From the NCBI RefSeq assembly GCF_029542085.1, contig NZ_CP107036.1, forward strand, positions 6,014,001 through 6,078,000: a DNA stretch of 64,000 nucleotides. The letters run 5' to 3'. Under the pieces are notes generated by a model. That model searched no databases and was not told where the DNA came from. It worked only from the letters and a program-made list of their open reading frames with translations. The translations under genes and the position numbers were made by a program. The DNA comes from Sphingobacterium sp. ML3W (GTDB taxonomy: Bacteria > Bacteroidota > Bacteroidia > Sphingobacteriales > Sphingobacteriaceae). Below are positions 33,751 through 43,012 of this stretch, piece after piece (position 1 is the first letter of the stretch; each line of letters opens with the position of its first letter).

Positions 33751-36700
33751 TTAATTGGGTTGACTTTTCTTTGCGTCTGTTTGGGCTGGAATAAAGAAAT
33801 TCTTCTTCTTTCCTAATGGAAATAACCTTTTCAGAAATTCAGAGAAGGTGTTAAACTCTTGCCGATATAATAATCCAAAGGCGCTGATATATTCCCCATC
33901 GTTTGGACTAAGAAGGAAATTTCTTGTGTTTAGACGGTTAGAGGCCCTGAGTACAAGACGGCCATCTTTACGCAAGTAGAATAGCGCTTCCGCATCGGTT
34001 GAAACACGATCTGAGAATACATTCAGGTCAGTTAAAGCCTGATTCCGACGATCCGAAATACCGCCTGTGAGAACCAACCTATCATTAAATAAACGAAGGG
34101 ATGCAGAGGCGTCATTAAGTGATTTGATATTGATATCAAAGAAATTGATATTAAGTGATTGCGCGATTATATTGTTGATCTGATTGAAAGCAATTTCGGT
34201 GCCTGCTGATAGCAATGTATTATTAACTTCTTTCCCAAAATCGCTTTGTGTTCCGGGGGTGAAGCTACGTCTGACAATTAAACTGAGCGCTTGCTGGTTG
34301 ACATTGTTGGCATCAGAGAAATACCCTTGCAGTTCGTCCTTAACACCTGGATTCTGCGGGAAATTGATGTCAAATGTAATATCGGGCTGGCTCAACTGAC
34401 CTTTTAAAATCATGTCTGCTTGTGCTAATACACGCTCAGGGTTTTCCTCTCTTCCAGCGGCATTGTACAGTGGAGCTAAGCTTGTTCTTTGTTGGTAGAT
34501 TGCGTTGATATTGATATTGGCTTCAGTCGGATTTCCAGCCCATCGTACAGTTCCACCTTCCTTTAAGTCAAATATTTTGTTGATATAATCCTGTGCAGTG
34601 AAATTAAACTTGCCACTGTTAACAATGAAATCACCGAACATTTCAAAATCTCCCAGTGAAGATATTCGCATATTCAGGTTACTATTTCCTTTGCCCGATA
34701 GTTCCCCCATACTTGAAAAAAGGTTGATTTCAGCATTTGGTGTGATCAGTAGATCCATATTCATCGTCAAACCATTAAAATCCCGTTTCTTTTGATTTTT
34801 CTTGATTTTGGTGGAATCTTTTTCTATAAAGTAGATGAAATCACTATCGGAAATTGTACTTGCGCTATTAAAGGGTATATTGATGACTGTGTTTTCTTCT
34901 GATTTAGCGCGTATATTGATATTCATTGCTGATGTCAATCCCTTGAACTGAAAGGTTCCAGAAGCATAAGCGGTACCGTAATAGGTATTATTATCTTTTA
35001 TTGTTGTATTCAATACCATGAAATTTTTCGCTTCGGCTGTCACATCTATATCGGGGTCACTTAACTTGTTGAGATCGACAATACCATCGATTGTCGCTAC
35101 ATTGTTTTTTTGATCGTATATTTTGAGACCAGTAAGGAAAATTCTATTGTTGGTCACGTTGACTTCTTCGGAAAGACGATAGGGAGTTTTGAGGTAATTG
35201 ATAACCATGGAAGCGTTGTCAAGCTTTCCTGATCCACTAATTTTGGGGTTTAGGATATCACCTTCAATGTCCAGATCTGCATTTACCTTACCTTTAATGT
35301 TAGAAACTAGACTTCGCAGAAACGGTTGAAAAACAAATACATCTGTATTCACTAAAGTTGCCCTAAGGTTGAGCTTGTTGCTTTCACTTAGGTGGTTGTA
35401 AGAACCTCTTAACTGAATTAATTTATCACCTTCTTCTATTTTACTGTCTAATTTTACCAATTGGTTTTCAGGATCATAATTGGCACTAAGCGCTAATGAT
35501 CCTATAGGAATATTATTATAAAGGATAGGAGATGTCTTGATATTCGCAACGATAAAAGGAGACTTAAAAACAGAATTGACCTCGATCTGTCCATTTAAGT
35601 TTCCTAACAAATTGATTCCGTGTGGTTTTGTGATACCATTGAGCGAGCTGAGATTAAAATCTTGGAATCTTAAATTGATTTGATCTGAAAGGTCATTTGA
35701 TAATATGCCATCAATATGCACTTTCTGCTCTGCATGACTCAATGTGAGTTTCTCAAAATACCATTTGCCCTTTGAAATTTTTAATTGTGCATCATTGTTG
35801 ACAAGCCACTGTTCTTTGTTGATAAGTATATTGGACGGGTAAAAATTGATGAAAGCTGGCTTTGCGTGGGCAAAACGGATAACCCCATTGAGATCTAAGC
35901 TATTGCTGGCTTCCAGTTCTGACATTTTGATGTTGAACTGTAGGCTGTCGTTGACTAAGGTATTTGAAATATTTACATTCTTGATGTAAGTGCTATCCGT
36001 AAAATTGATCTGGTCTATGGAAGTCTGTAGTTCCATATTTTTAAGATTGGCATTTTGGTCAATAATCAAATGGGTGAGACGTATGCCATTGTATTTGAAT
36101 TCAGGCGCATAAAAATTAAAATTTGCTGTCTGCTTTTCGCTGGCAAATTTTGCATTCAATGTTGCTCCACTATCCAGGGCGATGTCTTTTCTAAAGAACG
36201 TTGCGATAGGTCTGAATGATTTTATATTGATATTGAGGTCAAAGTCCTGACGGTTAAAGTCATTCTTTTCAAATCCAATTGCAGGGGCGTAACGCATCGC
36301 GAGGGCCTTAAAATAGGGGACAATCGTGTTTAGATCAATTCTTCCTTTGAGGTCAATATGGCCAATAGCGGACTGCAGTGTTAACGACCGAGCTTCTTGA
36401 TCTCCTTCTGCGAGGAAATTGATATTTTTGATCACAAACTTTCCTTTGGAGGAAGTAAAACTTACACTATCAGATTTAAATTCCCCTGTGATATTATTGA
36501 TGTTATCTCCAATTAAGCTCGTATGTAATTTAGTGTCTATAATATTGATTGAGTCACCTTGAAAGAAATTGAGCTTTTTTAAATTTGCCTGTTGTATGTC
36601 AGCATCCAAGTGGTAGTTGGGGCGAGAGGACCAGTCTACATCTGTTGTAAACTGTAACCGAAGATTTGGGTCATGTATTATTCCCGAACCAAGAAATAAT

Positions 36701-38136
36701 TGTTTGTCTATATCCCCTTTAACCTGAATTTGCTGATAGGTATATTGTTTAAAACTGAAATTAGTTAGATTGCCTGCTATATTGAGCTTTAAATACTTGG
36801 GATCAGTACCTATTCCATCGAGCTGTAGATCGAATCCAGAACTGCCCAAATCTTTTAATTTGGTAGCTTTACCAAGATCAAATTTTTTAGACTGAAATCT
36901 ACCGGCATATTTTATCTCTTTTCGCAAGTCTAGTGTTCCATCAGCTTCTACGTTACCAATATCAGTGTCGAAGGCACCAATGGTTTTAAACTTATTGTAC
37001 TGTCCAAGTAAACTGCCTTTGAATGTGAATTTATTGAAGAGTGTGACAATCTCCGGAAGTTTGAAGTTTTTTAAATTGCCAAGTTCACTAATAATATTTT
37101 TGAGATCGCTATGTTCAGAGGAAATAAAAACATGGGGAACAATAAAGTTTGTCTTGTCTATATCAGGTAGACCTATAATTTTTAGATCACCCGCTAATTC
37201 GGTGTTTTTTCCGATGGTCAGATCTACTTGTGAAGCATTGATGGCTGCTACTGTACCTCTCAGATTTGATTTTTTGATCTTTACATCAAACCTGACCTGG
37301 TGCATTGGGGATGAAAAGAGGGCAATATCTTCGGAGTGTATGCGCGAATCGCGTGCACGTATCTCGACATTGACTTTATGGATAAAGTCTGAAAAATCTG
37401 AAAAATTATTGTAGCTTAATTTTATATAATTTTTGACTGTGGAACGATTGGTTGTGAGCATGAGATCTGTCAGTTCAATGCTTTTGTTACTTACTGAAGC
37501 ATGGGCGAGGAGTCCCTTAATAACCAATCCTTTTTTCTCATTAAGATTGAAACCTTTGATGTCTGCTGAGATACGATTGGAGTCAATTTTAATATTACTA
37601 AAGTGTGCATTTAATTTTGATATGCCTAAATCGCCAAAATCAACAACTTTGTTATAGTGTTTTTGCCTGTGATTAACATAGTTGAATGAGTTGTTGTTGA
37701 TAATAAGTTCTTTAATATCAAAGATTATTTTTTTTGAACTTTTCTTTTTCTCTTTCTTTGGCGGGTTGAAATATCGGATTAAAAATGAGATATTGCTGCT
37801 ATCCTTAAATTGTTCGAAATTACTTTCCGTATTTTCAATCTTCAACTTATTAATGACAACCCTGTTCAATTCTATGAGTTGGGATAGATCTACAGTTGCC
37901 TCTATTTTTTCGGATTTTATGATTTTTTGACCTTCTGGGGTATAAATTTCGAAGCCCTCTATAACAACAGATTTAAAGGGTTTAAAATAAATACTTTTTA
38001 AACTGATTTTGGTGTCCAACTCCTTGGATAAATACTTGATGGCCTTTTGTGCGACAAAATTTTGTACAGGTTTCAGCTGTAGCGATAATGCCAATGCAAG
38101 CAGTATAATGAATATACTACCCAGGACTATTGACAT
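33751..38136 (-). CDS. tamB: Translocation and assembly module protein TamB-like
   Basis: This very large 1461-aa envelope protein has one N-terminal membrane helix (about residues 3-20). A repetitive AsmA/beta-groove body follows (repeated aliphatic strands such as VKGDIDKQLFLGSGIIHDPN). A C-terminal TamB/DUF490 domain (about 1080-1430) has the RGFTPG-like segment VRRSFTPGTQSDFGKEVNN and SLNINFFDINI. TamB-like proteins bridge inner and outer membranes and help phospholipid transport or outer-membrane protein assembly, with TamA or, in this phylum, other partners. The start ATG is 51 bp from the divergent tsaD, an arrangement common in Bacteroidota. Length is normal for the phylum. Confidence 0.92.
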   Translation of the reverse strand: MSIVLGSIFIILLALALSLQLKPVQNFVAQKAIKYLSKELDTKISLKSIYFKPFKSVVIEGFEIYTPEGQKIIKSEKIEATVDLSQLIELNRVVINKLKIENTESNFEQFKDSSNISFLIRYFNPPKKEKKKSSKKIIFDIKELIINNNSFNYVNHRQKHYNKVVDFGDLGISKLNAHFSNIKIDSNRISADIKGFNLNEKKGLVIKGLLAHASVSNKSIELTDLMLTTNRSTVKNYIKLSYNNFSDFSDFIHKVNVEIRARDSRIHSEDIALFSSPMHQVRFDVKIKKSNLRGTVAAINASQVDLTIGKNTELAGDLKIIGLPDIDKTNFIVPHVFISSEHSDLKNIISELGNLKNFKLPEIVTLFNKFTFKGSLLGQYNKFKTIGAFDTDIGNVEADGTLDLRKEIKYAGRFQSKKFDLGKATKLKDLGSSGFDLQLDGIGTDPKYLKLNIAGNLTNFSFKQYTYQQIQVKGDIDKQLFLGSGIIHDPNLRLQFTTDVDWSSRPNYHLDADIQQANLKKLNFFQGDSINIIDTKLHTSLIGDNINNITGEFKSDSVSFTSSKGKFVIKNINFLAEGDQEARSLTLQSAIGHIDLKGRIDLNTIVPYFKALAMRYAPAIGFEKNDFNRQDFDLNINIKSFRPIATFFRKDIALDSGATLNAKFASEKQTANFNFYAPEFKYNGIRLTHLIIDQNANLKNMELQTSIDQINFTDSTYIKNVNISNTLVNDSLQFNIKMSELEASNSLDLNGVIRFAHAKPAFINFYPSNILINKEQWLVNNDAQLKISKGKWYFEKLTLSHAEQKVHIDGILSNDLSDQINLRFQDFNLSSLNGITKPHGINLLGNLNGQIEVNSVFKSPFIVANIKTSPILYNNIPIGSLALSANYDPENQLVKLDSKIEEGDKLIQLRGSYNHLSESNKLNLRATLVNTDVFVFQPFLRSLVSNIKGKVNADLDIEGDILNPKISGSGKLDNASMVINYLKTPYRLSEEVNVTNNRIFLTGLKIYDQKNNVATIDGIVDLNKLSDPDIDVTAEAKNFMVLNTTIKDNNTYYGTAYASGTFQFKGLTSAMNINIRAKSEENTVINIPFNSASTISDSDFIYFIEKDSTKIKKNQKKRDFNGLTMNMDLLITPNAEINLFSSMGELSGKGNSNLNMRISSLGDFEMFGDFIVNSGKFNFTAQDYINKIFDLKEGGTVRWAGNPTEANININAIYQQRTSLAPLYNAAGREENPERVLAQADMILKGQLSQPDITFDINFPQNPGVKDELQGYFSDANNVNQQALSLIVRRSFTPGTQSDFGKEVNNTLLSAGTEIAFNQINNIIAQSLNINFFDINIKSLNDASASLRLFNDRLVLTGGISDRRNQALTDLNVFSDRVSTDAEALFYLRKDGRLVLRASNRLNTRNFLLSPNDGEYISAFGLLYRQEFNTFSEFLKRLFPLGKKKNFFIPAQTDAKKSQPN

Positions 38137-38187
38137 TATTTTTATTATTTTTTTGATACTTTTGTATTCTAATTTATAACTCCAGCT

Positions 38188-39189
38188 ATGGCTATTATTT
38201 TAGGGATTGAATCCTCTTGTGATGAAACCTCCGCTTCTATTTGTATTAACGGTGAAATTCATTCAAATGTTATTGCTACTCAGGCAATCCACGCAAAATA
38301 TGGTGGAGTTGTTCCCGAGTTAGCCTCACGTGCTCATCAACAAAATATTATTCCTACGGTGGACGAAGCCATTCGTCAAGCAAAAATAAGCAAAAATCAA
38401 ATAGATGCAGTGAGTTTTACGCGCGGACCTGGATTATTAGGTGCTCTTTTGGTCGGAACTTCTTTTGCAAAATCATTTGCACTTGCTCAGAATATTCCGT
38501 TAATCGATATAAATCATATGCAGGCGCATATTTTGGCCCATTTTATTGAAGAACCGAAGCCGAATTTTCCTTTTTTATGTCTAACTGTTTCAGGTGGGCA
38601 TACACAAATTGTCCTGGTAAAAGATTACTTCGAAATGGAATTATTGGGTGAAACTCTGGACGATGCTGCAGGGGAAGCCTTTGATAAGACGGCTAAGATC
38701 CTCAATCTGCCTTACCCCGGTGGACCGCTTATTGATAAATATGCAAGTCAGGGTAATTCCAATACGTACAAATTACCAGAACCTCAAATTCCGGGACTTA
38801 ATTTTAGCTTTTCAGGGTTAAAGACAGCAATACTCTACCTTGTTCAAGATCAGTTAAAGCAGAATCCTGATTTCTTGACAGAAAATATCGCAGATCTCTG
38901 TGCTAGTGTGCAATCCCGTATTGTCTCTATCTTATTAAATAAATTGAAGAAAGCCGCAAAGCAAACGGGTGTGAAAGATATCGCGATTGCGGGCGGTGTT
39001 TCTGCGAATTCTGGACTAAGAAAGGGATTGATTGAAATGGGGGAGCAATACCATTGGAATGTCTTTATTCCTAAATTCGAATATTGTACAGATAATGCAG
39101 CGATGATCGCCATTGCTGGATATCATAAATATTTAAAAGGGGACTTTGTTGGTCAGGATGTAGCTCCGATGGCGAGAATGCATTTATAA
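38188..39189 (+). CDS. tsaD: tRNA N6-adenosine threonylcarbamoyltransferase
   Basis: The 333-aa enzyme transfers threonylcarbamoyl to A37 of tRNAs that read ANN codons, with TsaB, TsaC and TsaE in the cytoplasm. The ASKHA-fold nucleotide-binding start GIESSCDETS is at residues 6-15. The metal histidines H110 and H114 lie in NHMQAHILAH. FSFSGLKTA and the C-terminal FCTDNAAM-type motif (YCTDNAAMIA) are present. Length fits the family. A candidate -7 box TACTTTTG lies at 38157-38164, 24 bp before the ATG. The gene is essential in most bacteria and diverges from tamB. Confidence 0.97.
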   Translation: MAIILGIESSCDETSASICINGEIHSNVIATQAIHAKYGGVVPELASRAHQQNIIPTVDEAIRQAKISKNQIDAVSFTRGPGLLGALLVGTSFAKSFALAQNIPLIDINHMQAHILAHFIEEPKPNFPFLCLTVSGGHTQIVLVKDYFEMELLGETLDDAAGEAFDKTAKILNLPYPGGPLIDKYASQGNSNTYKLPEPQIPGLNFSFSGLKTAILYLVQDQLKQNPDFLTENIADLCASVQSRIVSILLNKLKKAAKQTGVKDIAIAGGVSANSGLRKGLIEMGEQYHWNVFIPKFEYCTDNAAMIAIAGYHKYLKGDFVGQDVAPMARMHL

Positions 39190-39204
39190 AATATTATTAA
39201 AGAA

Positions 39205-39234
39205 CGTTTCCCTAATAATCTAACTAGGGAAACG
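39205..39234. terminator. Hairpin between tsaD and the lipoprotein gene
   Basis: A perfect 10-bp stem (CGTTTCCCTA 39205-39214, TAGGGAAACG 39225-39234) has a 10-base loop between convergent stops. T-runs are weak on both sides, so termination may be partly structural. Confidence 0.6.
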
Positions 39235-39243
39235 ATAATTTCC

Positions 39244-40065
39244 TTATAAAGGAGAACTGTAACCGTAGGCCTGTGCTGCTGAAGTAAACTTATCTTTTTT
39301 AGGCTGATAGAAGTTCAATTCATAACCTTCTGCTCCCCAAAAAATGCTAACAAAACTAATTCCTGCTTCCGAACGCAGTACAGTGAGAACCTGGAATGCC
39401 TCATTGTCAAATTGACCACCATCATCGACTCGCCAAGTACTAATATCATCATAGGTGGCCGGAAAATCCAAATTAATTAATTGGTCTTCTTTGATATACG
39501 AAAAAACCGCCAGTGCCGAATCTTGTTGGTTTTCAAAAACTGTGAGATTGAATTCAGCTTGATCTTTTAGGACAGCGACTGTAGTGCTTTTGTTTATTTT
39601 CCTTTTATATTTTTTTTCCAGTTTTTCCTTTACCTCCTGAGTTGTCTCGCGCTGAACTTTTGTAAAAGATTCTATTTTATATTGATTTAAGAATGCCTGA
39701 TTGACTAACATTCCAAAATCTCCGGATTTAATTTCATTCTTTATTGTAAACAATGAGCCTTCGCTATTGGCAAAGTTTTGTGCTGTCTGCCTTCCGTTGC
39801 TTTCCTTATTGTCTGTTTTATTCTGTATAAATCCCAATGGGCTAACTTGATTTTCTATAATGACATAGTTGTATTTTTCGGGACTCTCCATGGCCTGATC
39901 CATTGGAAGGGCAATTAATGAATCTTTTTGCTGATTCAAAAAGCCAAAATAAGGTGAAATTAATTGCTCTTTATTTTCACTCTTAACCGGAGGTTTGGAT
40001 TGATTTTGACTGTTGTCACAACCGTATAATGTAAGTAGAAGAATAGCTAAAAAAAGTGATTTCAT
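39244..40065 (-). CDS. Lipoprotein of unknown function
   Basis: The 273-aa product has a lipoprotein signal peptide with lipobox LYGC (cysteine at residue 16) followed by a charged Asp/Ser/Gln linker, so it is attached to the outer or inner membrane facing the periplasm. The mature part contains a Lys/Glu-rich helix (about 135-165) and a C-terminal mixed alpha/beta portion with several aromatic strands (VSIFWGAEGYELNFY). I recognise no family or catalytic motif. It faces tsaD tail to tail and diverges from the TonB gene 72 bp away. The start ATG is clear. Confidence 0.75.
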   Translation of the reverse strand: MKSLFLAILLLTLYGCDNSQNQSKPPVKSENKEQLISPYFGFLNQQKDSLIALPMDQAMESPEKYNYVIIENQVSPLGFIQNKTDNKESNGRQTAQNFANSEGSLFTIKNEIKSGDFGMLVNQAFLNQYKIESFTKVQRETTQEVKEKLEKKYKRKINKSTTVAVLKDQAEFNLTVFENQQDSALAVFSYIKEDQLINLDFPATYDDISTWRVDDGGQFDNEAFQVLTVLRSEAGISFVSIFWGAEGYELNFYQPKKDKFTSAAQAYGYSSPL

Positions 40066-40137
40066 AAGAGTGCGTAAAATTTTTATGAAATATAAGGCTT
40101 TCGCGCATCATAATGAAAAGATTTAAACTTTAATGTT

Positions 40138-41046
40138 ATGATGAACTCAAAATTGAATATCTATCGCAAGGAATGGCTGGATGTTATCTTTGCAGGTCGC
40201 AACAAGATGTATGGTGCATATGAGTTGCGGAATTTGTCAAATAAAGCAACAAATGTGGGGCTAGCTATTGTTGTTTCCCTTGCTTTCCTTTTGATCGTGG
40301 GTTCTTATGGGTATAATAGATATTTTAAGAAAGCTGTACCTGTAGTGACCACTACGATTGCGGATATGATGCCTGAGGATCTAGACGCGATTCAGAAAGA
40401 AGCTGAGAAAAAAGATGAGGTGAAAGAAGAGCCTATTTTAATGCAGGAGAAAGCGCCACAGCAGATCGCACAGGATGTGTCGAAGTTTGATTTGGTGCGT
40501 ATGCCAGAACCTAAGATTACCAAGGCAAATGAAGTAACTGAGGATGTTGCTACACAGGATGAACTGAATAAACCCAATACAATGACTGCACGTATCACGT
40601 TGAAAGCGAATGCCGCGGGAACGCATATCGCACGAGGTGAATTTGGCCCCTCTAAGAAGGATGGTAGTATTACAGGCAGTAAAGTAGGAGTAGTGTCAGG
40701 GGGAGGTACTGATAACAATGCAAGTACAGTGTTTGAGGCTGTTGAAGTAATGCCACGTCCAGAAGGTGGTATGCCGGCTTTCATGAAATGGGTGTCGGAA
40801 AATTATAATTTTCCACAATCAGCTTTGGATCAGGGTGTATCGGGGGTTATCGAAGTATCTTTTGTGGTGGAGCGAGATGGATCTTTGACAGATATTGCGG
40901 TAAAACGGGATATGAATTTTGGAACTGGAGAAGCCGCAATTAATTTATTAAAAAAGGCAAAAAAATGGAAAGCTGGTGTTCAGAATGGACGAACTGTGCG
41001 GGTGGCTTATACTTTACCTATCCGTTTAAGTGCGGTATCTCAATAA
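40138..41046 (+). CDS. TonB-family energy transducer
   Basis: The 302-aa protein has an N-terminal cytoplasmic head with the Bacteroidota signature MYGAYELRNLSNKA (about 23-36). One membrane helix follows (about 40-62), then a long Glu/Lys/Pro-poor periplasmic spacer. The C-terminal TonB domain (about 205-300) has RPEGGMPAFMKWV and GVSGVIEVSFVVERDGS. It couples the inner-membrane proton motive force, through ExbB/ExbD (not in the window), to outer-membrane transporters such as the receptor at 1.3-3.7 kb and the SusC-like protein at 7-10 kb. Two adjacent ATG codons are possible starts. It is transcribed alone or with the Spy-like gene 127 bp downstream. Confidence 0.9.
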   Translation: MMNSKLNIYRKEWLDVIFAGRNKMYGAYELRNLSNKATNVGLAIVVSLAFLLIVGSYGYNRYFKKAVPVVTTTIADMMPEDLDAIQKEAEKKDEVKEEPILMQEKAPQQIAQDVSKFDLVRMPEPKITKANEVTEDVATQDELNKPNTMTARITLKANAAGTHIARGEFGPSKKDGSITGSKVGVVSGGGTDNNASTVFEAVEVMPRPEGGMPAFMKWVSENYNFPQSALDQGVSGVIEVSFVVERDGSLTDIAVKRDMNFGTGEAAINLLKKAKKWKAGVQNGRTVRVAYTLPIRLSAVSQ

Positions 41047-41173
41047 AGCCAATCTTAACTTTATTTAACAGATGCGAATTTAAACTTTTGATGGTCAATA
41101 ATACTCTTATAGATAAATAGGTTGGAAAGTCAATCTATAAAAATTGAAAGATTGTTGATTTAAAAATAGAGAG

Positions 41174-41680
41174 ATGAAAAAATTGATGTTAAGTTTGGCG
41201 TTATCCGGATTAATGTTGACAGGTTTCGCACAGGAGAAAAAGGATCTTAAATCAGATACCAAAGAAATGAACGCTCCATTGCACAAGCATTCAAAGGATA
41301 GAAAGCACGATGGCTTAAAAAATAAAAATCCTGAAGAATTAGCTAAGATCAAAACAGATCGTATGGACCAAAAGTTGAAGTTTACAGATCAACAACGTAA
41401 AGAGGTGTATGCATTTCATTTGAAACAAGCACAGGATCATAAAAAAATCGCGGCAGAGCGCAAATTATATCGCGAAAAAATGAGAAAACAACGGGCTACT
41501 GATCAAGAAAAAATGATGGGTTTATTGACTCCGGAGCAACAAAAGACATTGAAAGATTCTTACGCTGAGAACCATAAAATGCACAAAGAAAATTGGAGAA
41601 AACATCGACAAATGCGAAAAGGAGATTTTAAGAAAAACGAGAGTGAAAAAGCCGTTGATGCTGAAGCAAAAACAACATAA
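41174..41680 (+). CDS. Periplasmic Spy/CpxP-like (LTxxQ) protein
   Basis: The 168-aa, very basic protein has a cleavable signal peptide (MKKLMLSLALSGLMLTGFAQ) and an all-helical mature part rich in Lys, His, Gln and Glu. The LTPEQQKTL motif (about residues 116-124) matches the LTxxQ signature of the Spy/CpxP superfamily, and an earlier FTDQQRKEV segment is a degenerate copy. These proteins are small periplasmic chaperones or envelope-stress and metal sensors. The C-terminus is charged and low-complexity. A strong terminator follows. Whether it responds to stress here is unknown. Confidence 0.8.
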   Translation: MKKLMLSLALSGLMLTGFAQEKKDLKSDTKEMNAPLHKHSKDRKHDGLKNKNPEELAKIKTDRMDQKLKFTDQQRKEVYAFHLKQAQDHKKIAAERKLYREKMRKQRATDQEKMMGLLTPEQQKTLKDSYAENHKMHKENWRKHRQMRKGDFKKNESEKAVDAEAKTT

Positions 41681-41729
41681 GGTTAATAAAAAGAGTAGTT
41701 TTCATATTAATAATTGGTGAGTGTTAGTT

Positions 41730-41760
41730 AAAAAGGGGATCATTGATCCCCTTTTTATTT
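41730..41760 (+). terminator. Terminator of the Spy-like gene
   Basis: An 11-bp stem (AAAAAGGGGAT 41730-41740, ATCCCCTTTTT 41746-41756) with a 5-base loop is followed by ATTTTTTA. It starts about 50 bp past the stop codon. Confidence 0.85.
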
Positions 41761-41805
41761 TTTATTGTGTGCACATACCCGCTGTTCTGTTTCTGAGCAG
41801 TTGTT

Positions 41806-42942
41806 TTAGCGAATAAATCTTCGTGTAATTGAGTTTGTATCAAAAATCTTCGTAACCAAATAGCTTATACCGAAACTTAGAAGGGCAATAGACAGAATTT
41901 TTAGGGAAGCGGGCAGGTAATCAATATTCAGAAATGTATCTGTCATCGCCTGTACAATAACAAAATGGCATAAATAGATGCCAAATGTGGCGCCTGCTAT
42001 ATTTTTTATCCACTTTGATTCGCGGATATTTAATTTTTGCACGATAAGAAATATAGCGGCAGTCATCATTGCGACATTGATATTACAGAAATACCAGACG
42101 ATCTCTAAATTAGCGTAATTTCCTGGATAATGTTTTTGGGTTAGTAGAAAGCCTGAAAAGGTGATGATAAATCCTACTGCAAAAAGTGGAACGGCAATTG
42201 AAATAGTTTTAGTTAGTGACCATTGAAAAGGGTATTTTACTAAATAGTATGCTAATATGATATAACCCAGGAAACCTGAGAAATAATAGAATGTGCCAAA
42301 TTCATTCCAATTACAGACACCCCACAACCCCATCTGTCCGTAATTGCCCGTATAACCTAAAGTTGGAGCGGCCATTTTGATGTAAGGTGCTAGAAGTGTA
42401 ATTCCCCAAAAGCCGAGAAAATATTGAATATCTTTTTTACTGGCTTGACTCAACCAGCTTCCGATAATTGGAATGATGAGATATAAACCGACCAGCATAT
42501 ACATGTACCATAGAGGCGTTGTATCATAATTGAAGTTGAAGCCTGCCGTGTAGATTTTTGTTAAGGTTGCTTGCACCGTAAAATTATTCATATCTATCAA
42601 AGCACTCGAACTACTCTTAATAAAGTTCAGATAGATAAAAAAAGTGAGCGGTAGGACGATTGACCAAAATAATAAAGGAACAAGTATTCGACCTATTCTC
42701 TTTTTGTAGAAAGTTGCCACATCGGTTTGTACGGGAAATAGTAATATACCTGAGATCATTGCAAATAATGGTACACAGGCACGAATAATGCTGCCCCAAA
42801 ATACGCCTTGATGAAATGTGCTGCTATTGTCAAATGTTCCAACAAAGGCATCGCAGCTGTGCGATATTAAGACCATAAAGCAAGCCAAAATGCGGAGAAA
42901 GTCTATCCAAGGAAGATACGTTTTTATATTTTTAGAGGTCAT
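41806..42942 (-). CDS. Acyltransferase 3 family membrane protein
   Basis: The 378-aa integral membrane protein has about ten hydrophobic helices. The family opening WIDFLRILACFMVLISHSCDAF supplies the conserved histidine and the R-x10-H pattern of acyltransferase 3 (OafA/OatA-type) proteins. They transfer acetyl or other acyl groups to extracytoplasmic glycans or peptidoglycan. The frame extends to 43005 but there runs through the lutB terminator, so the ATG at 42942 (MTSKNIKTYLPW) is the start. There is no SGNH domain. The gene stands alone and the acceptor is unknown. Confidence 0.88.
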   Translation of the reverse strand: MTSKNIKTYLPWIDFLRILACFMVLISHSCDAFVGTFDNSSTFHQGVFWGSIIRACVPLFAMISGILLFPVQTDVATFYKKRIGRILVPLLFWSIVLPLTFFIYLNFIKSSSSALIDMNNFTVQATLTKIYTAGFNFNYDTTPLWYMYMLVGLYLIIPIIGSWLSQASKKDIQYFLGFWGITLLAPYIKMAAPTLGYTGNYGQMGLWGVCNWNEFGTFYYFSGFLGYIILAYYLVKYPFQWSLTKTISIAVPLFAVGFIITFSGFLLTQKHYPGNYANLEIVWYFCNINVAMMTAAIFLIVQKLNIRESKWIKNIAGATFGIYLCHFVIVQAMTDTFLNIDYLPASLKILSIALLSFGISYLVTKIFDTNSITRRFIR

Positions 42943-42969
42943 TTGCAGCAGGTTTGGAGTGAGGCTAAT

Positions 42970-43011
42970 AAAAAAAGTGGCATTAGTTTGATAAGCTAAT
43001 GCCACTTTTTT
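42970..43011 (-). terminator. Terminator of lutB
   Basis: A 16-bp stem (42971-42986 and 42996-43011, core GTGGCATTAG / CTAATGCCAC) with a 9-base loop is followed by T-runs on the minus strand. It lies directly after the lutB stop codon and before the acyltransferase start. Confidence 0.9.
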
Positions 43012-43012
43012 G

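Noticed and set aside
42943..43005. Longer N-terminus for the acyltransferase
   Set aside because: It would run through the lutB terminator; the ATG at 42942 precedes the family motif.
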